The position numbers and the translations under genes were made by a program. From Arbacia lixula (lineage: Eukaryota > Echinodermata > Echinoidea > Arbacioida > Arbaciidae), in assembly GCA_963669155.1 (NCBI GenBank), contig OZ022588.1, forward strand, positions 9,992,567-10,056,566: a DNA stretch of 64,000 nt. The letters run 5' to 3'. Position 1 is the stretch's first letter; every line of letters starts with the position of its first letter. The notes beneath the pieces were generated by a model. That model had not been told where the DNA came from. It made no database searches and saw only the letters and a program-made list of their open reading frames with translations. This document shows, piece after piece, positions 1-9,779 of the stretch.

Positions 1-1530
1 CAAAGTAACATGGCGTGTGCGAGGCAGGTGAAGAATTGCCCAGTAACCATGTAACGACGCTGACGGAGAAATGTATGCATACACTTGAATACACTTGAAT
101 TGGTTATTAGTAATTATTAAGTTGGTTTTGTGGCTTAGCATTGTTAAAGTACTAGATGGGAAACAAAAGTTATGACACTTTTAATAATCAATCGAAAAAT
201 AGTTTCCTCTTTTTTTCTTCTTTTTTTTCTTGTTGTTCTCTTTCAAATTCACTTCAATCTATTATTTTCCATCAATTTATTTAAGAGCAATAATCTTGTA
301 TGATCTAAATCTTACAACTGAATAATGATTCCTTGAGGCCCAACCCGTAAAATTTACTAAGAAATATACTCTCAAAATAAATTAGGCCTTCGACTGATAA
401 CGTATTTAGAGGTCAAATGCACATTTACCGTATTTTTTGCCGATTGTTCAAGCAAATAAAGACAAAACAAAAAACCCAGTGATAGAGTAATTGTTTATCA
501 AAATGAGCAGCGGGCTTCGCGGGGTGGGTCCCACCCTGTTTTCACGGCGTCAAGATAGAATCCCGTACTGTCCCATGCATGGGCGAGGCAGGCGACGGCA
601 GGCGAGGCCTGGCGACGCGGGACTTCGGCGTGTGCATCATCTTACATCTTCGATCTCCTTGTGTGCGCAGCTCAGCTCATTTCTATTTTGAACAAACACA
701 GCCTTCCCGCGAAAACATATTTGTGATAAGGACAGAAAGCGTGTCGTTTGCCTCACGTTTAGCACCGTGTGATCCTATTTGTTGTTAACTTTTCGGTGAT
801 AAACCTCCATAGGAAGTTTCAATTGATTTCATTTGTATATAGAAAGTTTAAATACAGGATAAACATTTATTTCAGATGTTTATCAACGTTTATTAACGCA
901 ATGTCGAAGAAAAGAATAGACAAAAAGAAGTGGGAGACTCCGTAGTAAAATATGAAATGAATTAAAGAAATAAAATATATTTCATTTTACATGAAACATG
1001 AAGCCCCTTACTGTAGCTCCTTAGTGATTGTTAAGGTTATTAATCTTCATAGGTTTCTATAAACGCATTTACGCCTTGCGTGTGATTATGATTAGACATA
1101 TCAACCAATCAGGAAGAAGGTTATTCTCAGGTTGTTGAGGTTTTAAACAAGTTTTAAAATTGTACTTTAGGAAGGATACAAACAACGACAATCTACTACT
1201 CTAAAATCTTCCCATTGACATACTCTCGTTTAAGGTCATCTGAAGAGCAATACAATTCTCACGCCTACAATTAATAATGTAAACTCTGATGGTTTCATCG
1301 AAAACGATGAACCATATCGTCAAATGGATGCTCAATTGCTCAAGTGTCAACTCCTCTTCTTACTAACATGATTAATAAATGAGTCATTTTCCATTAAAAG
1401 CTTTGAAATTCAAAGGATAGCAGAAAGAGAAAGCATGAACCACGAGGCGTGACCTAGAACAGATAGTGGATCGGTCCTTGAGGCAAAACACCGCAGACAA
1501 CATGTCATGTTGCACTTGATGTTCCATTAG
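1..1530. other. AT-rich stretch with no recognised gene
   Basis: I see no coding pattern here. The only local anomaly is a GC-rich patch at about 500-640, where GGCGAGGC and GGCGAC words repeat several times (578-617). It could be a short minisatellite or a fragment of an exon. The two small open frames over it do not resemble any family I know. Confidence 0.5.
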
Positions 1531-1540
1531 TATACAATAG

Positions 1541-1671
1541 AGACTTCTCTGAGGGACATGGTTAAAACTAAATACACAAGGCGATCTTAAAACGATACTA
1601 TGTAAGGCCGGCAGCCTCGTGATAATAGTACTGTCTTGAGATCACCGCGGGCCTTTATTTTAACCATGTCC
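1541..1671. repeat. Short MITE-like inverted repeat, family with half copies elsewhere
   Basis: The left end GGGACATGGTTAAAA (about 1555-1569) reappears as its reverse complement at about 1658-1672, and GATCTTAAAAC near 1586 mirrors GTCTTGAGATC near 1635. Half copies occur at 55375-55430 (AGGGACATGGCTAAAAT) and at 33405-33450 (TTGAGATCACCGCGGGCCT, identical to 1637-1655). The structure suggests a non-autonomous DNA element; the class is unknown. Confidence 0.55.
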
Positions 1672-1710
1672 CAAATATCAGCATGTATCAGAGATGTTTG
1701 TATTTGTTTT

Positions 1711-2016
1711 ATCATGGACCTATCATGGATGGACTGCGCTCGGATAGACTTCCTTCGATCAATGATGACCGCAGCCTCATAAAAATTCAAGACATTCGGG
1801 TGTTTTAAACAAGACGCTGTATTTTTAATTAGGCAGTGCCTTTTTCTGAATAACAAAAGAAAATGTGGGTTGAGAAATATGTCAACCGTTCAGCATTCTC
1901 TGGGAGTTCATAGTGCATCTTATTACACATACTGGGAATTAGTTTGGGGGTGAGTGAAGGGAAATTTTGATAAGTTGTAGAAAGAATTTGGTTGGTCCGT
2001 AACTTTTTTTCTCCCT
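1711..2016 (+). repeat. Dispersed repeat, copy 1 of 2
   Basis: About 300 bases match the reverse complement of 46064-46340. Shared anchors are ATGGATGGACTGCGCTCGG near one end, an AATAACAAAAGAAAA block, GAGTTCATAG, and the run GTGAGTGAAGGGAAATTTTG near the other end. Identity looks moderate with small gaps. No coding capacity is visible. Its class is not recognised; a foldback or SINE-like origin are both possible. Confidence 0.7.
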
Positions 2017-2224
2017 TACGTCAAAATGTTTTTGGAATTTTGTAAAAGATTCAATACCACCTTCATCTCCGACAACCTCGAGCTGAAAACCGACGATAAC
2101 CATCTCCACGACGAAGCCTCTTCGAACTCGTGTAACAAAAGATTGTGCAACTTAATTGATAATATATATTGACTAACGCCTTTAATGATACTAGTTCTTT
2201 AGGAATTATTTTTCTTTTTCTTTT

Positions 2225-2325
2225 TCTTTACATATCTGAAGCCTGTCACCGAACCAGAAGTAATTCAAGCAATCACAAATTTTCGTAACGGTAAAAGTCT
2301 CTGATATGACAACATATCTGTTGAT
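2225..2325 (+). pseudogene. LINE reverse transcriptase relic, N-terminal piece
   Basis: Frame translation gives PVTEPEVIQAITNFRNGKS followed by a stop and YDNISVD, which matches the usual start of the RT domain in CR1/Jockey/L2-type LINEs (P-V-T-x-x-E-V, then K-S-P-G-x-D). The reading continues after the insertion at 2326-3039, where SVD is repeated as part of the target duplication. The piece is dead on its own. It is the 5' portion of the relic listed at 3040-4480. Confidence 0.75.
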
Positions 2326-3039
2326 TAAATGTTCTTTGAATGTTTCCATGGTGAGAGTGTACTAATAAATACTATTTAGAAAATAGCAAAACTTTCGGTA
2401 ACACCATGTGGTTGTATTTTCGCGCCGTTTCACGCTCCAGTGCACACCGCGCATTCGCGCCGCACTTTCGCACCTATTCAGCTGTTTCACGCTCTAGTGC
2501 ACACAGCACATTCGCGCCGAAACGCTCTATTCTTATTGGCTGATTTCGGACACTCTCGGGTTATTTCGGATCCCTTCGGATCACATAAATACCCGGCGCG
2601 CTCGTTAGTTTCTTCGAGTTATTCTCCGGATGACGGACAGAGCACACTGCCCGAAACGTCGAGACTGATACTCCCTCTTTCAGATTTTGAAAGAAATCTA
2701 TAGTTAGTTGCAGAACTGACTATAACTTTTCTACACCTTTCTCATTTTCTTTTCTTGTCTTTTCTCTTTATCACTACTTTGTGACTAGTTCACAACTTTC
2801 ATCAACACCCACCCTCTTCTTCTACCTCCATTCCATCCCATTTATTTTCGGTTTAAAACACCGAAAACTAAAGCTAAAAATAGTCTTGTGTAAGTGTTAT
2901 AAAATATAAAAATTCACCTCTCCTTTTCACTTTTCACTTTCCTTTCCTTTCTTCACCCCATAAGTGGGCCAATTATCCGAAAGAATACAACCACATGGTG
3001 TTACCGAAAGTTTTGCTATTTTCTAAATAGTATTTATTA
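2326..3039. mobile_element. 714-bp insertion with 56-bp inverted repeats; Penelope-like or retrozyme-like candidate
   Basis: It sits inside a LINE RT frame and is bracketed by the 12-base duplication ATATCTGTTGAT (2314-2325 and 3040-3051). A perfect 56-base inverted repeat lies at 2363-2418 and 2984-3039, so the left end carries a 37-base extension beyond the repeat. Inside are a two-fold repeat of about 57 bases (GTTTCACGCTCYAGTGCACA near 2427 and 2484), a TATA-like ATAAATA at 2585, and a hammerhead-like core at 2623-2664. Variable target duplications, an end extension and hammerhead motifs are known of Penelope-like elements; no RT or GIY-YIG frame is present, so this would be a non-autonomous derivative. 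A second, internally deleted copy is at 59603-59870. Confidence 0.6.
2616..2673 (+). ncRNA. Hammerhead-ribozyme-like motif
   Basis: In order I see a stem I strand GAGT...TCTC (2616-2626), CGGATGA (2627-2633, consensus CUGAUGA with one change), a hairpin GGACAG/CTGCCC with loop AGCACA (2635-2652, one A-C mismatch), GAAACGTC (2653-2660), then GAGA...ACTC (2661-2673) closing stem I. There is one extra C at 2634. Stem III would be only the self-complementary ACGU, which implies a dimeric ribozyme. Activity is uncertain because of the core change. Confidence 0.45.
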
Positions 3040-4480
3040 ATATCTGTTGATATTGCAAAACCTTGTACATACTTTATTCGCAGACCTTTGGCACACATAT
3101 GCAATCTGTCAATACACACTGGTGTATTCCCCTCCAAAATGAAAATCGCAAAAGTTGTACCCATATTGAAGAAAGACCTCACTTCATATTGTAGCAAATA
3201 TAGATCCACTTCTATCCCTCCATTATTTTTTCAAGGTACTCGAGAGAGTTGTTTACAACCGTATCTACAATTTCATGGTGTGCAATATCTCCTTTGTTCC
3301 AACCAATACGGGTTGAGAACGAATTGCTCTACCGAATTTGCTTTAATCAATCTTTATGATAAAATCCTGAATTGTGTCTGACTAAGCATGCAATAGCTAT
3401 TTTTATGGATTTATCAATTTAGCATTTGATACCCTGTCGCATACAATACGATGAGCAAAATTGCGTTATTACGGGATTCGGGGCATACCACTCCTTTGGT
3501 TTCAAGGCTATCTAGCTGACAGAAAATAATACACTGTGTATAACTCACATACTTCTAATTTCATGTTTCTTACACCTGGTGTACCACAGGGTTCACTACT
3601 TGGTCCTTTATTGTTTCTAATGATGATAATGATATTATAAATTCCCCACATCCTTGTGACTACGTTCTTTTTTGCAGTCGGCACTGCTTTAGTTGCCTCT
3701 GAGGAAAGCATTTACATTTTGATCAATAAAGTGAATGTTCATTTAATGCATGTTCACAATTAGCTTTTGTGCAATGGATTATCTCTAAACATTGTAAAAA
3801 CTCCATTTGTTGTTTTCAGACATAGGCAAGACCTAAATACTTGTTATAAAGATGATCCCTTGTACATCAACAACATTAGAATTAAGCAACGTTCTGTGGT
3901 CACATATCTTGGAGTGCTTGTAGATATGTATTTATGTTGGGATTTACATATAAATTTTGTTTGCGGAAAAATATCACGTAACATTGGTACTATGAATAAT
4001 CTGAAACTCACTATTCCACGTAAATTCTTGTTAATTATGTACAAAGCATTCATAGTGCCTCACATCGCTAATTGCAATGCGTTATGGGGTTCGTTGCATC
4101 CTTCTAAATTAGTCAGACTTCATTGTTTATACAGAACAGAATCCTCCGTATTTTGTGCCAGTTCTCATTACCTTGAATTTTCGTTACCCCTGTTCGAACT
4201 TTGCTTCATGTTTTTGATATAAATACGATGCAAATTGCCTGTTTAATGCGTAGATACTTTTCAAACCTAAAATCTCATGCACATGTTTTCATTGAATGCT
4301 GAAATTCATCAGTACAATACCCTTCAACCTGTTAAATTCCACATGTGGAAAGTTAAATACAAAATACTCTTTCCAAATCAGCCCGTTGGTTAGGTTAGTA
4401 ACCTATAACCCATTACCAGCCCACATTCAGAATGCTTAGTTTCGTAATTCTTTTAAAGTCAACTTGTAAACAGTGTCAAA
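3040..4480 (+). pseudogene. LINE reverse transcriptase relic, main body
   Basis: The same relic resumes after the insertion. Frames give LAHICNLSIHTGVFPSKMKI and VVPILKK (RT block 1), NQYGLRTNCSTEFAL, then MDLS and PGVPQGSLLGPLLF (near 3568-3610), NGLSLNIVKT, YLGVLVD, HINFV and, at the end, NPLPAHIQNA and FRNSFKVNL (about 4405-4465). This order is that of CR1/Jockey/L2-group LINE ORF2 proteins. The usual FADDT catalytic box reads FAVGT near 3672, so both catalytic aspartates are lost, and frameshifts and stops occur throughout. It is a decayed copy with no function of its own. Confidence 0.88.
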
Positions 4481-4895
4481 ATAAAATGTAAGCCAAATTA
4501 CAAAGGTTAACTGACTGGCAATGGAAGCCACGTTGCTCAGTAATGTGTTCCTTTTGTAATAGCTTTAAACACCACATGGCCGAGTTAATTCATCTCACCT
4601 TCTAAAATCCCTTATACCATATGTTTTATAATACAGGTAACCTAGGCTCTGCGGCGCATTGGATGCATCGCATTCTTAGTTCTTTTGTCTATCCTTTTCG
4701 CAGCTCGGAGCCGTGCCTAATTTATTGTTACCCGCGTTTTTTCGGTTTGTCTGATCGATGGTGCCTTAAGGGTATTATGTAATAGTAAGTGACGTGAACA
4801 CATATGGGAGAACATGATTGGTAGATTTTGTTTTGGTATGATGGAACGAGGGTCCGAGAGTACATGAGTTTGAGGGAGGGGTGTGAGAAGCTATT
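4481..4895. other. No recognised feature
   Basis: Mixed-composition sequence follows the LINE relic. It may hold the remains of its 3' untranslated region, but there is no clear A-rich or tandem tail. Nothing else is seen. Confidence 0.4.
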
Positions 4896-4985
4896 TTGTC
4901 GTGATTGACGAAAGACCTGTTTTGTCACCCACGGGGAGGAGTCCTGAGTGCGGGAGAGAGTCGGGGAAGTCTGGGGACTTGCTGC

Positions 4986-5122
4986 ATGAGAGTGGGAGTA
5001 TCCGCCCCAACTCTAGGTGCCACTGTTTCTGCTGTCATGAGCGGGAAGTGCAGACGGCCGTCGTGTGGACACAAATTCCTGCGGGAGGCAGGCAACAGGG
5101 TCCTCAATTCTTCAAAATAACT
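4986..5122 (+). pseudogene. DUF829/TMEM53-like pseudogene, exon 1
   Basis: A GC-rich block in AT-rich surroundings with a frame ending REAGNRVLNSSK, a stop (TAA) and L, then a good splice donor CT|GTAAGT at 5122/5123. The first ATG considered is at 4986; the true 5' limit is not visible and the open frame runs back to about 4905. Joining at phase 2 to the acceptor at 5859 gives a smooth continuation into SNQGFSHHVP in the same frame, which is why I treat it as exon 1. The N-terminal part could be a targeting peptide. The in-frame TAA just before the donor argues that the gene is dead. DUF829 homology itself is seen only in the later exons. Confidence 0.45.
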
Positions 5123-5859
5123 GTAAGTCTGAAACATGCCAGTTTGCGGGGGGTTTCTACAACTGTTTAATTTCTGTATAGGCAAGTCTTTCAGATTGAA
5201 GTTTGGCTTTCTAAAAATCAGTGCTTTCAACTAAAGTGAACATTTTAAATGCAAACAATTTCTGACACGAAGATTACCATTTCAAATTGAATGATTTCTT
5301 TTAGTTCGGAAACTGAAAGTATGTATTTTTCAGCAAAAACTGAAATGTGATTAATTAGAAGTCAAATGTCATAAACGCCCTCTTTTGGCAATTAACAAAA
5401 GTCGGCTATCTTATGTCAGCCATGTCGAACTTTGAGGAAGCCTATTATTGTTTGGTATTTCTCATTGATTGGTAACACCGTGTTTTTACGGCATATATTT
5501 TATATTGGGATGAAAATGAAAACTACTTTAGCGTGGCTATATGTTTTGATAATCAATGGTTTATGCAACTTACGCATTTTGTTAAGCGGTCATATGTAAT
5601 GGTTGCTGGTTAAATGGAAGTATTGTACATAGCAGAGGTATGAATCATTCTAGCACTGGACATTATTATGCTAGTAAATGGCTATTATGCTAATTGGAGA
5701 TGTCCGGTTGCTTTTTTTTTGCGAAGTCTATTTGGTAAACCAAATGGTGTGATTATTGTCATTTTAAGATGTCGTGTGCTTTACAAGATATAAAGTTAAA
5801 GCGTACAAGTTATACTTGGGTTGAATATATATTTATGATGCGGTGTAACTATATTTCAG

Positions 5860-6020
5860 CAGTAATCAAGGGTTCAGCCATCACGTGCCCTTGCACCCAG
5901 ACCGGGCGGTGACTGTTCGGTTTCCTGGTCTCCCTCATCGACGTCGCCGAGCATCGAGGATCGCAACTACAACCACGTCAGCTTGGGCATCGACGTCCTA
6001 CCGTGTAACCTCGACAGCGG
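5860..6020 (+). pseudogene. DUF829/TMEM53-like pseudogene, exon 2
   Basis: The acceptor ATATTTCAG ends at 5859 and a GT donor is at 6021. The first part reads SNQGFSHHVPLHPDRAVTV in one frame; the second part reads NYNHVSLGIDVLPCNLDSG in another, so there is at least one frameshift in between. DUF829 proteins begin with a hydrophobic strand and a G-W/F-x-G turn followed by Y-x-x-x-G-x-x-V, and the GIDVL stretch fits that second element. The donor joins at phase 2 to exon 3, completing a glycine codon and continuing FDGLVVKTRPID. The block is GC-rich like exons 3 and 4. Confidence 0.55.
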
Positions 6021-6539
6021 GTCTTTTGATGAACTCACGCTTCAAAAATCAACGTTATCGCGATCGCGTCGTCAAGGCAACCGGGTTGTATTGACGCTGC
6101 ACACTGCGCTGAACATTATCAACCGGCTATATGCAGGTTTTGATATCTGTACCGAAGATAGTTTGATGTAAACCCATAATTTTGATTCATTACTTTTGAT
6201 ATATATATGACTAGTAGACAGAGTCAATGGGAAAATATTTGATTGCTTATCCATCCTCATCCCTATTTAAAGATTATTGTATTGAGGCAACATTTCACTG
6301 TTCAATTCAATTGCTATGTGTATGTTATTGCGTTTCACTATAATCTGATTATTTCATGCATTCATGATTAAAGTTTAATTTTGAAACTACATAAACATTA
6401 GTTCCGATTTTTATTCTTTCTTTATTTTATTTATGAAGAACCCCACAATGTGACAAACAGCATCCTTCTCTCTAAATACTCTTTACCTGGCGCAACATAG
6501 AATGAAATAAGTGAACAGCTTTAGCTCCCCGGTGTAATT

Positions 6540-7040
6540 ATTTTATTTATCTGCATGCTCTTTTTACACAGGTGTACCCAATTCATCAAGCGACTCAGAC
6601 ATTTACGGGTAAACCTTTTTCTGCATTGTTTATACTTGACCCGTGCTCGTATTAGGCATTCTCATTTGACTCATGCATACTTATTTGCAGTAGAAAATCC
6701 ACCTCAATGCATATCATGTAATTATACACTAACAATTAAACACATTCTCCTGGAATGTGTTGAACTTGCAAATATGCGTATCAACTTTTTGATTGTCCTG
6801 ACCTCAAGACGTTAAAGAACCTGCTTCTCTTTTCATAAAGAGTAGGGAAGTTATCCCGAGGAAGTAGTTAATATATTGATTTATTTCCGATTTATACTCC
6901 TGCTCAAATTCTGTAAATCACATTAAGGAAACTTGAATTGTATAATTTTTTAGATGAACTGTTCGACACTTATATGACACTCAAGCGTTAGTAGTGTCGT
7001 TAATTTCTTCTTAATCAATCAATCAATCAATCAATCATTG
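6540..7040 (+). pseudogene. LINE 3' end (I/Nimb-like) in intron 2 of the pseudogene
   Basis: The frame at 6555-6800 gives TRARIRHSHLTHAYLF, then PPQCISCNYTLTIKHILLEC, the C-terminal RLR-G-H-T-x-L-T-H and C-x-x-C...H...C pattern of I-clade-type LINE proteins. A 3' tail follows and ends in about six ATCA units (7012-7037), a usual end for such elements. The piece is 5'-truncated with an altered RLR/GHT box. It lies wholly between exon 2 and exon 3 of the DUF829-like pseudogene. Confidence 0.75.
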
Positions 7041-7190
7041 TTTATACTTACATCTCTGCAATACTCATGTTGTGCCGCTTTTTATTAATCGTCGCTATTG
7101 CCGATCAGTCACTATTTATATTTTCCTATGTTAAGTCATATGTTGATATAATACATGTTTCAATGTTGTATATTTTTTTAGTTGTTCTAG

Positions 7191-7600
7191 ATTCGATGGA
7201 CTGGTGGTCAAGACGCGACCCATCGACATCGCCTGGCCCGCCAACGCCAAGGAGATCGCGCCGGAGATCCTGGATTATGTCACGGACGGCGACACACGCC
7301 CTCTCCTAGTCCATGCCTTCTCCATCAGCAGCCACGTGTACGCCGAGATGCTCGACCTGATGGATGCATCAGAGGGAGAAGAAGCGCGCGTCTGCGGAGC
7401 GGAGTAGCCGTTAGGCGTATGCATCGGTGCGTTACCGCATCGTTGATCAGATCCTGTACAGTTGTATTCTCTCCCGGGATAGCTACGAGGGTATCTACTC
7501 GCAGGCCGCCAACAACTCCTTTACACAGTTTGTCATCAAGAGGGTTTCAGAGACCTACCATTGGCTGACCAAGAAGTACACCATGAATAGCATCGTCAAG
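7191..7600 (+). pseudogene. DUF829/TMEM53-like pseudogene, exon 3
   Basis: Acceptor TTGTTCTAG ends at 7190 and donor AAG|GTGAGC is at 7600/7601. Frame 1 reads FDGLVVKTRPIDIAWPANAK, EIAPEILDYV, then RPLLVHAFSISSHVYAEMLD. In DUF829/TMEM53, an alpha/beta-hydrolase-like family, the matching block is P-L-L-x-H-x-F-S-x-G-G-x-x-x-Y. Here the nucleophile-elbow-like FSNGG is FSISS. After about 7370 the frame breaks: frame 1 stops at 7405, and the match resumes in another frame as IVDQILYSCILSRDSYEGI and NSFTQFVIKRVSETYHWLTK, corresponding to the family's IFDS...Y-x-G-I region. One TAG also lies in that second frame. The exon is broken, not merely divergent. Confidence 0.7.
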
Positions 7601-8017
7601 GTGAGCTTGAAGGGTGAACTCTCCGGTGAGCATTGGCGTGAAGATGTGTAGTAAGCCAATGTGGTTTTCACGAAATGGTAACGTAAGAGTTAAAGGTCCG
7701 TCTCATCGGTGGAGATGTCGCAAGGACAGCATAGATGAGTTACAGAGACTTACAGGAGACTTGAAAAAAAATCATACGCATTCGAATTCATGATGACTTC
7801 TCGGAGACCCGTCTAGTCTCGCGGAGACTCAGTCTCAAACAAGCCACATATTTGTAACATTTGACAAGGCATAAACTCAGCAGTAATTTACATCTTGGGG
7901 AATCATAATTTATAATGATTCATTAATGTATGAAGGAAAGTGAGAATTCCATAAGAATTTCCAAAGAAACAAAGCAGAGTTTATTAACGGTCCTATTGTT
8001 CTGCATTGTCCTTCAGG
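7601..8017 (+). other. Intron 3 of the pseudogene
   Basis: GTGAGC at the 5' end and a pyrimidine-rich TTGTCCTTCAG at the 3' end define a phase-0 intron of 417 bases. Retained introns show that the pseudogene is unprocessed (a decayed or duplicated gene, not a retrocopy). Bases 7873-7965 are repeated downstream at 8269-8359. Confidence 0.65.
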
Positions 8018-8359
8018 TGAATGAGATCTTTACTGGCCGCCCGGTCAAGGCGCCCGCCCTGAGCCTCTTCTCTCGCGATGACCCGATCGCCATGGCCAAG
8101 GAAAGCAACGAGTTGGTCGAGCAGTGGCGCAATCATCTGGAGTGCGACCTTGACGTCAAGTGTTGCAGAGCTCTCCACTTTGCAAAGCACAGTGACAAGT
8201 AGGAGGAGAGCATCTACGGCTTTATGGGCAAGCTGACACTGCAGCGCTGCCGCACGTTCCAGTTAGAAAAACTCAGCAGTAATTTACATCTTGGGGAATC
8301 ATAATTCATAATGATTCATTAATGTATGAAGGAAAGCGAGAATTCCATAAGAATTCCGT
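7873..8359. repeat. 92-bp direct repeat, intron 3 and end of exon 4
   Basis: Bases 7873-7965 and 8269-8359 are almost identical (AACTCAGCAGTAATTTACAT at the start, GAATTCCATAAGAATT at the end), offset by 397-398 bases. One copy is in the intron and the other interrupts the end of exon 4. This indicates a local duplication after or during gene decay. Confidence 0.85.
8018..8268 (+). pseudogene. DUF829/TMEM53-like pseudogene, exon 4
   Basis: After the acceptor, the frame reads VNEIFTGRPVKAPALSLFSR, DDPIAMAKESNELVEQWRNH and then a shortened KCCRALHFAKHSDK, stop (TAG at 8200), EESIYGFMGKLTLQRC. DUF829 proteins end with P-x-L-x-x-Y/F-S-x-x-D-P-I, W-R, then W-x-x-S-x-H-V-x-H and a Y before the last helix. 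The S-x-H-V part is missing here and the Y codon has become TAG. The reading may continue past a duplicated intron piece into GC-rich sequence at 8360-8416 that stays open (VVGGDATVGSAKAGR). The loss of the S-H segment and the stop make it a pseudogene. Confidence 0.75.
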
Positions 8360-8434
8360 CGTCGGCGGGGACGCTACTGTAGGAAGCGCCAAAGCAGGTC
8401 GAAGTAAAGTAGAATGAGTGAGGGAGATTATCGA

Positions 8435-8905
8435 GAACTCGCGGAGCTCAACAAATGAACACTAGGCTAAATCTTCCTAAAGGAGTGGTCACTATAGACT
8501 GGAGGATGGACTTTGCCATGACTTAACGAAGGATGTGTGAGGGATATAATTAATCCGCGCAGCCAGCTTGGCAAATGAACAAGAAATCTCTCCTACCAGA
8601 GATGCCATTATAGGATGGACTTTTGCGAAACTTGACAAAATGGTAAGGGAGAGAGAGAGAGCCCGCTGAGCTAGCGCAACAAATCAACTCTAAATCTTGC
8701 CTAAAATAAAGGTCACGATGAATGAACGGATGGGCTTTGGAACGATTTGAAGAGAACGCGCAGAGGTAGCTCAACTAATCAACGCTACATCTCTCCTTAA
8801 GGAGAGGTTATTGAAGGGTGGGCTTTCCCACAGAGGAACGCCGGGGTAACTCCACGCATATATAAAATATCAGCGACACATCTCTCTCTTGGTTAATCTG
8901 CGAGC
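8435..8905. repeat. Degenerate minisatellite, about 100-bp unit
   Basis: Four to five diverged units each contain a CGCG-rich start, CAACAAATSAAC or a variant, AAATCTTSCTAAA or ACATCTCTCCT, a GGTCAC/GGTTAT word and GGATGGACTTTG or GGGTGGGCTTT. Units start near 8438, 8557, 8660, 8757 and 8870. No coding function is visible. Confidence 0.6.
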
Positions 8906-9314
8906 TTTAGGATTGACTGGTCAGAAATAACCGCCAATCTTAATTGTTTACATGCCGAAACTCGCACATCATTATTAAACCAGCGGACTGCATCTCCTTT
9001 GGGGTATTGAGCATTAGTTTACAACTGATGCAGGGGAACAAAAGGTATTTTGTATCCACCCATTGGACAGTCACTATATACATGTTCACCGTAATAGCGG
9101 ATCACATTCAGATATGCCCGAGTATTTACCTAACTTGTGACATATGTCTCAAGTCATAGCTGTATGTGTTGTGTCACACAAAGAAGAATGTTTCATTATC
9201 ATGTATGTATATTATGAAACTCATATGTGAGCCAAGAATCTGAAGGTTGAGATTTTGTACGTCGTATACTGTGTAAAGTTTACTTGAAAGAGTTTGGATT
9301 GATGAAAAAGAACC

Positions 9315-9480
9315 AGGGGTATGGGCATGGGCCGAAATCGCTCCCCGAAGGTGGAGGGGACATGTTTTTCCTCACGAAGTAGCTGAGCGGGGGGGGGGGG
9401 GGGGGGGGGGGATTTTTGGGAGGTGTTTTTTTTCCTTCCTTTTTTTTTTAACCCGCCCAGTCTCTGAAAATGCTCTCAGT

Positions 9481-9511
<31 letters not shown>

Positions 9512-9656
9512 TGACGTTTTTCTAAAACATTTTGTACACGAACGAAAATAGTGGGGGGACATTTGATATTGTGTCCCCCCCTTCCGAAATGGTGGGGGGA
9601 CACGACCGCCCCCCCCCCCCCGTCCCCCCCGGGATTTCCGCCCATGGGTATGGGGC
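9315..9656. repeat. G-rich foldback repeat with long G and C runs
   Basis: The left end GTATGGGCATGGGCCGAAATC is mirrored on the right by GGATTTCCGCCCATGGGTAT. Between are G runs at 9388-9411 and 9481-9508 and C runs at 9576-9582 and 9610-9630. The strand can form G-quadruplex or hairpin structures. Open frames here are proline and glycine runs and are not genes. Confidence 0.6.
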
Positions 9657-9779
9657 ATGGGAAGAAGGATTATTAAGTTGATAAGCATCCTGACTGACTG
9701 GTTTACCATGATATGCAATTGATACAAAGAGCTCAGTACAGAGAACTGTGTGGCACTCCATGATCGCCTACGTCACACG

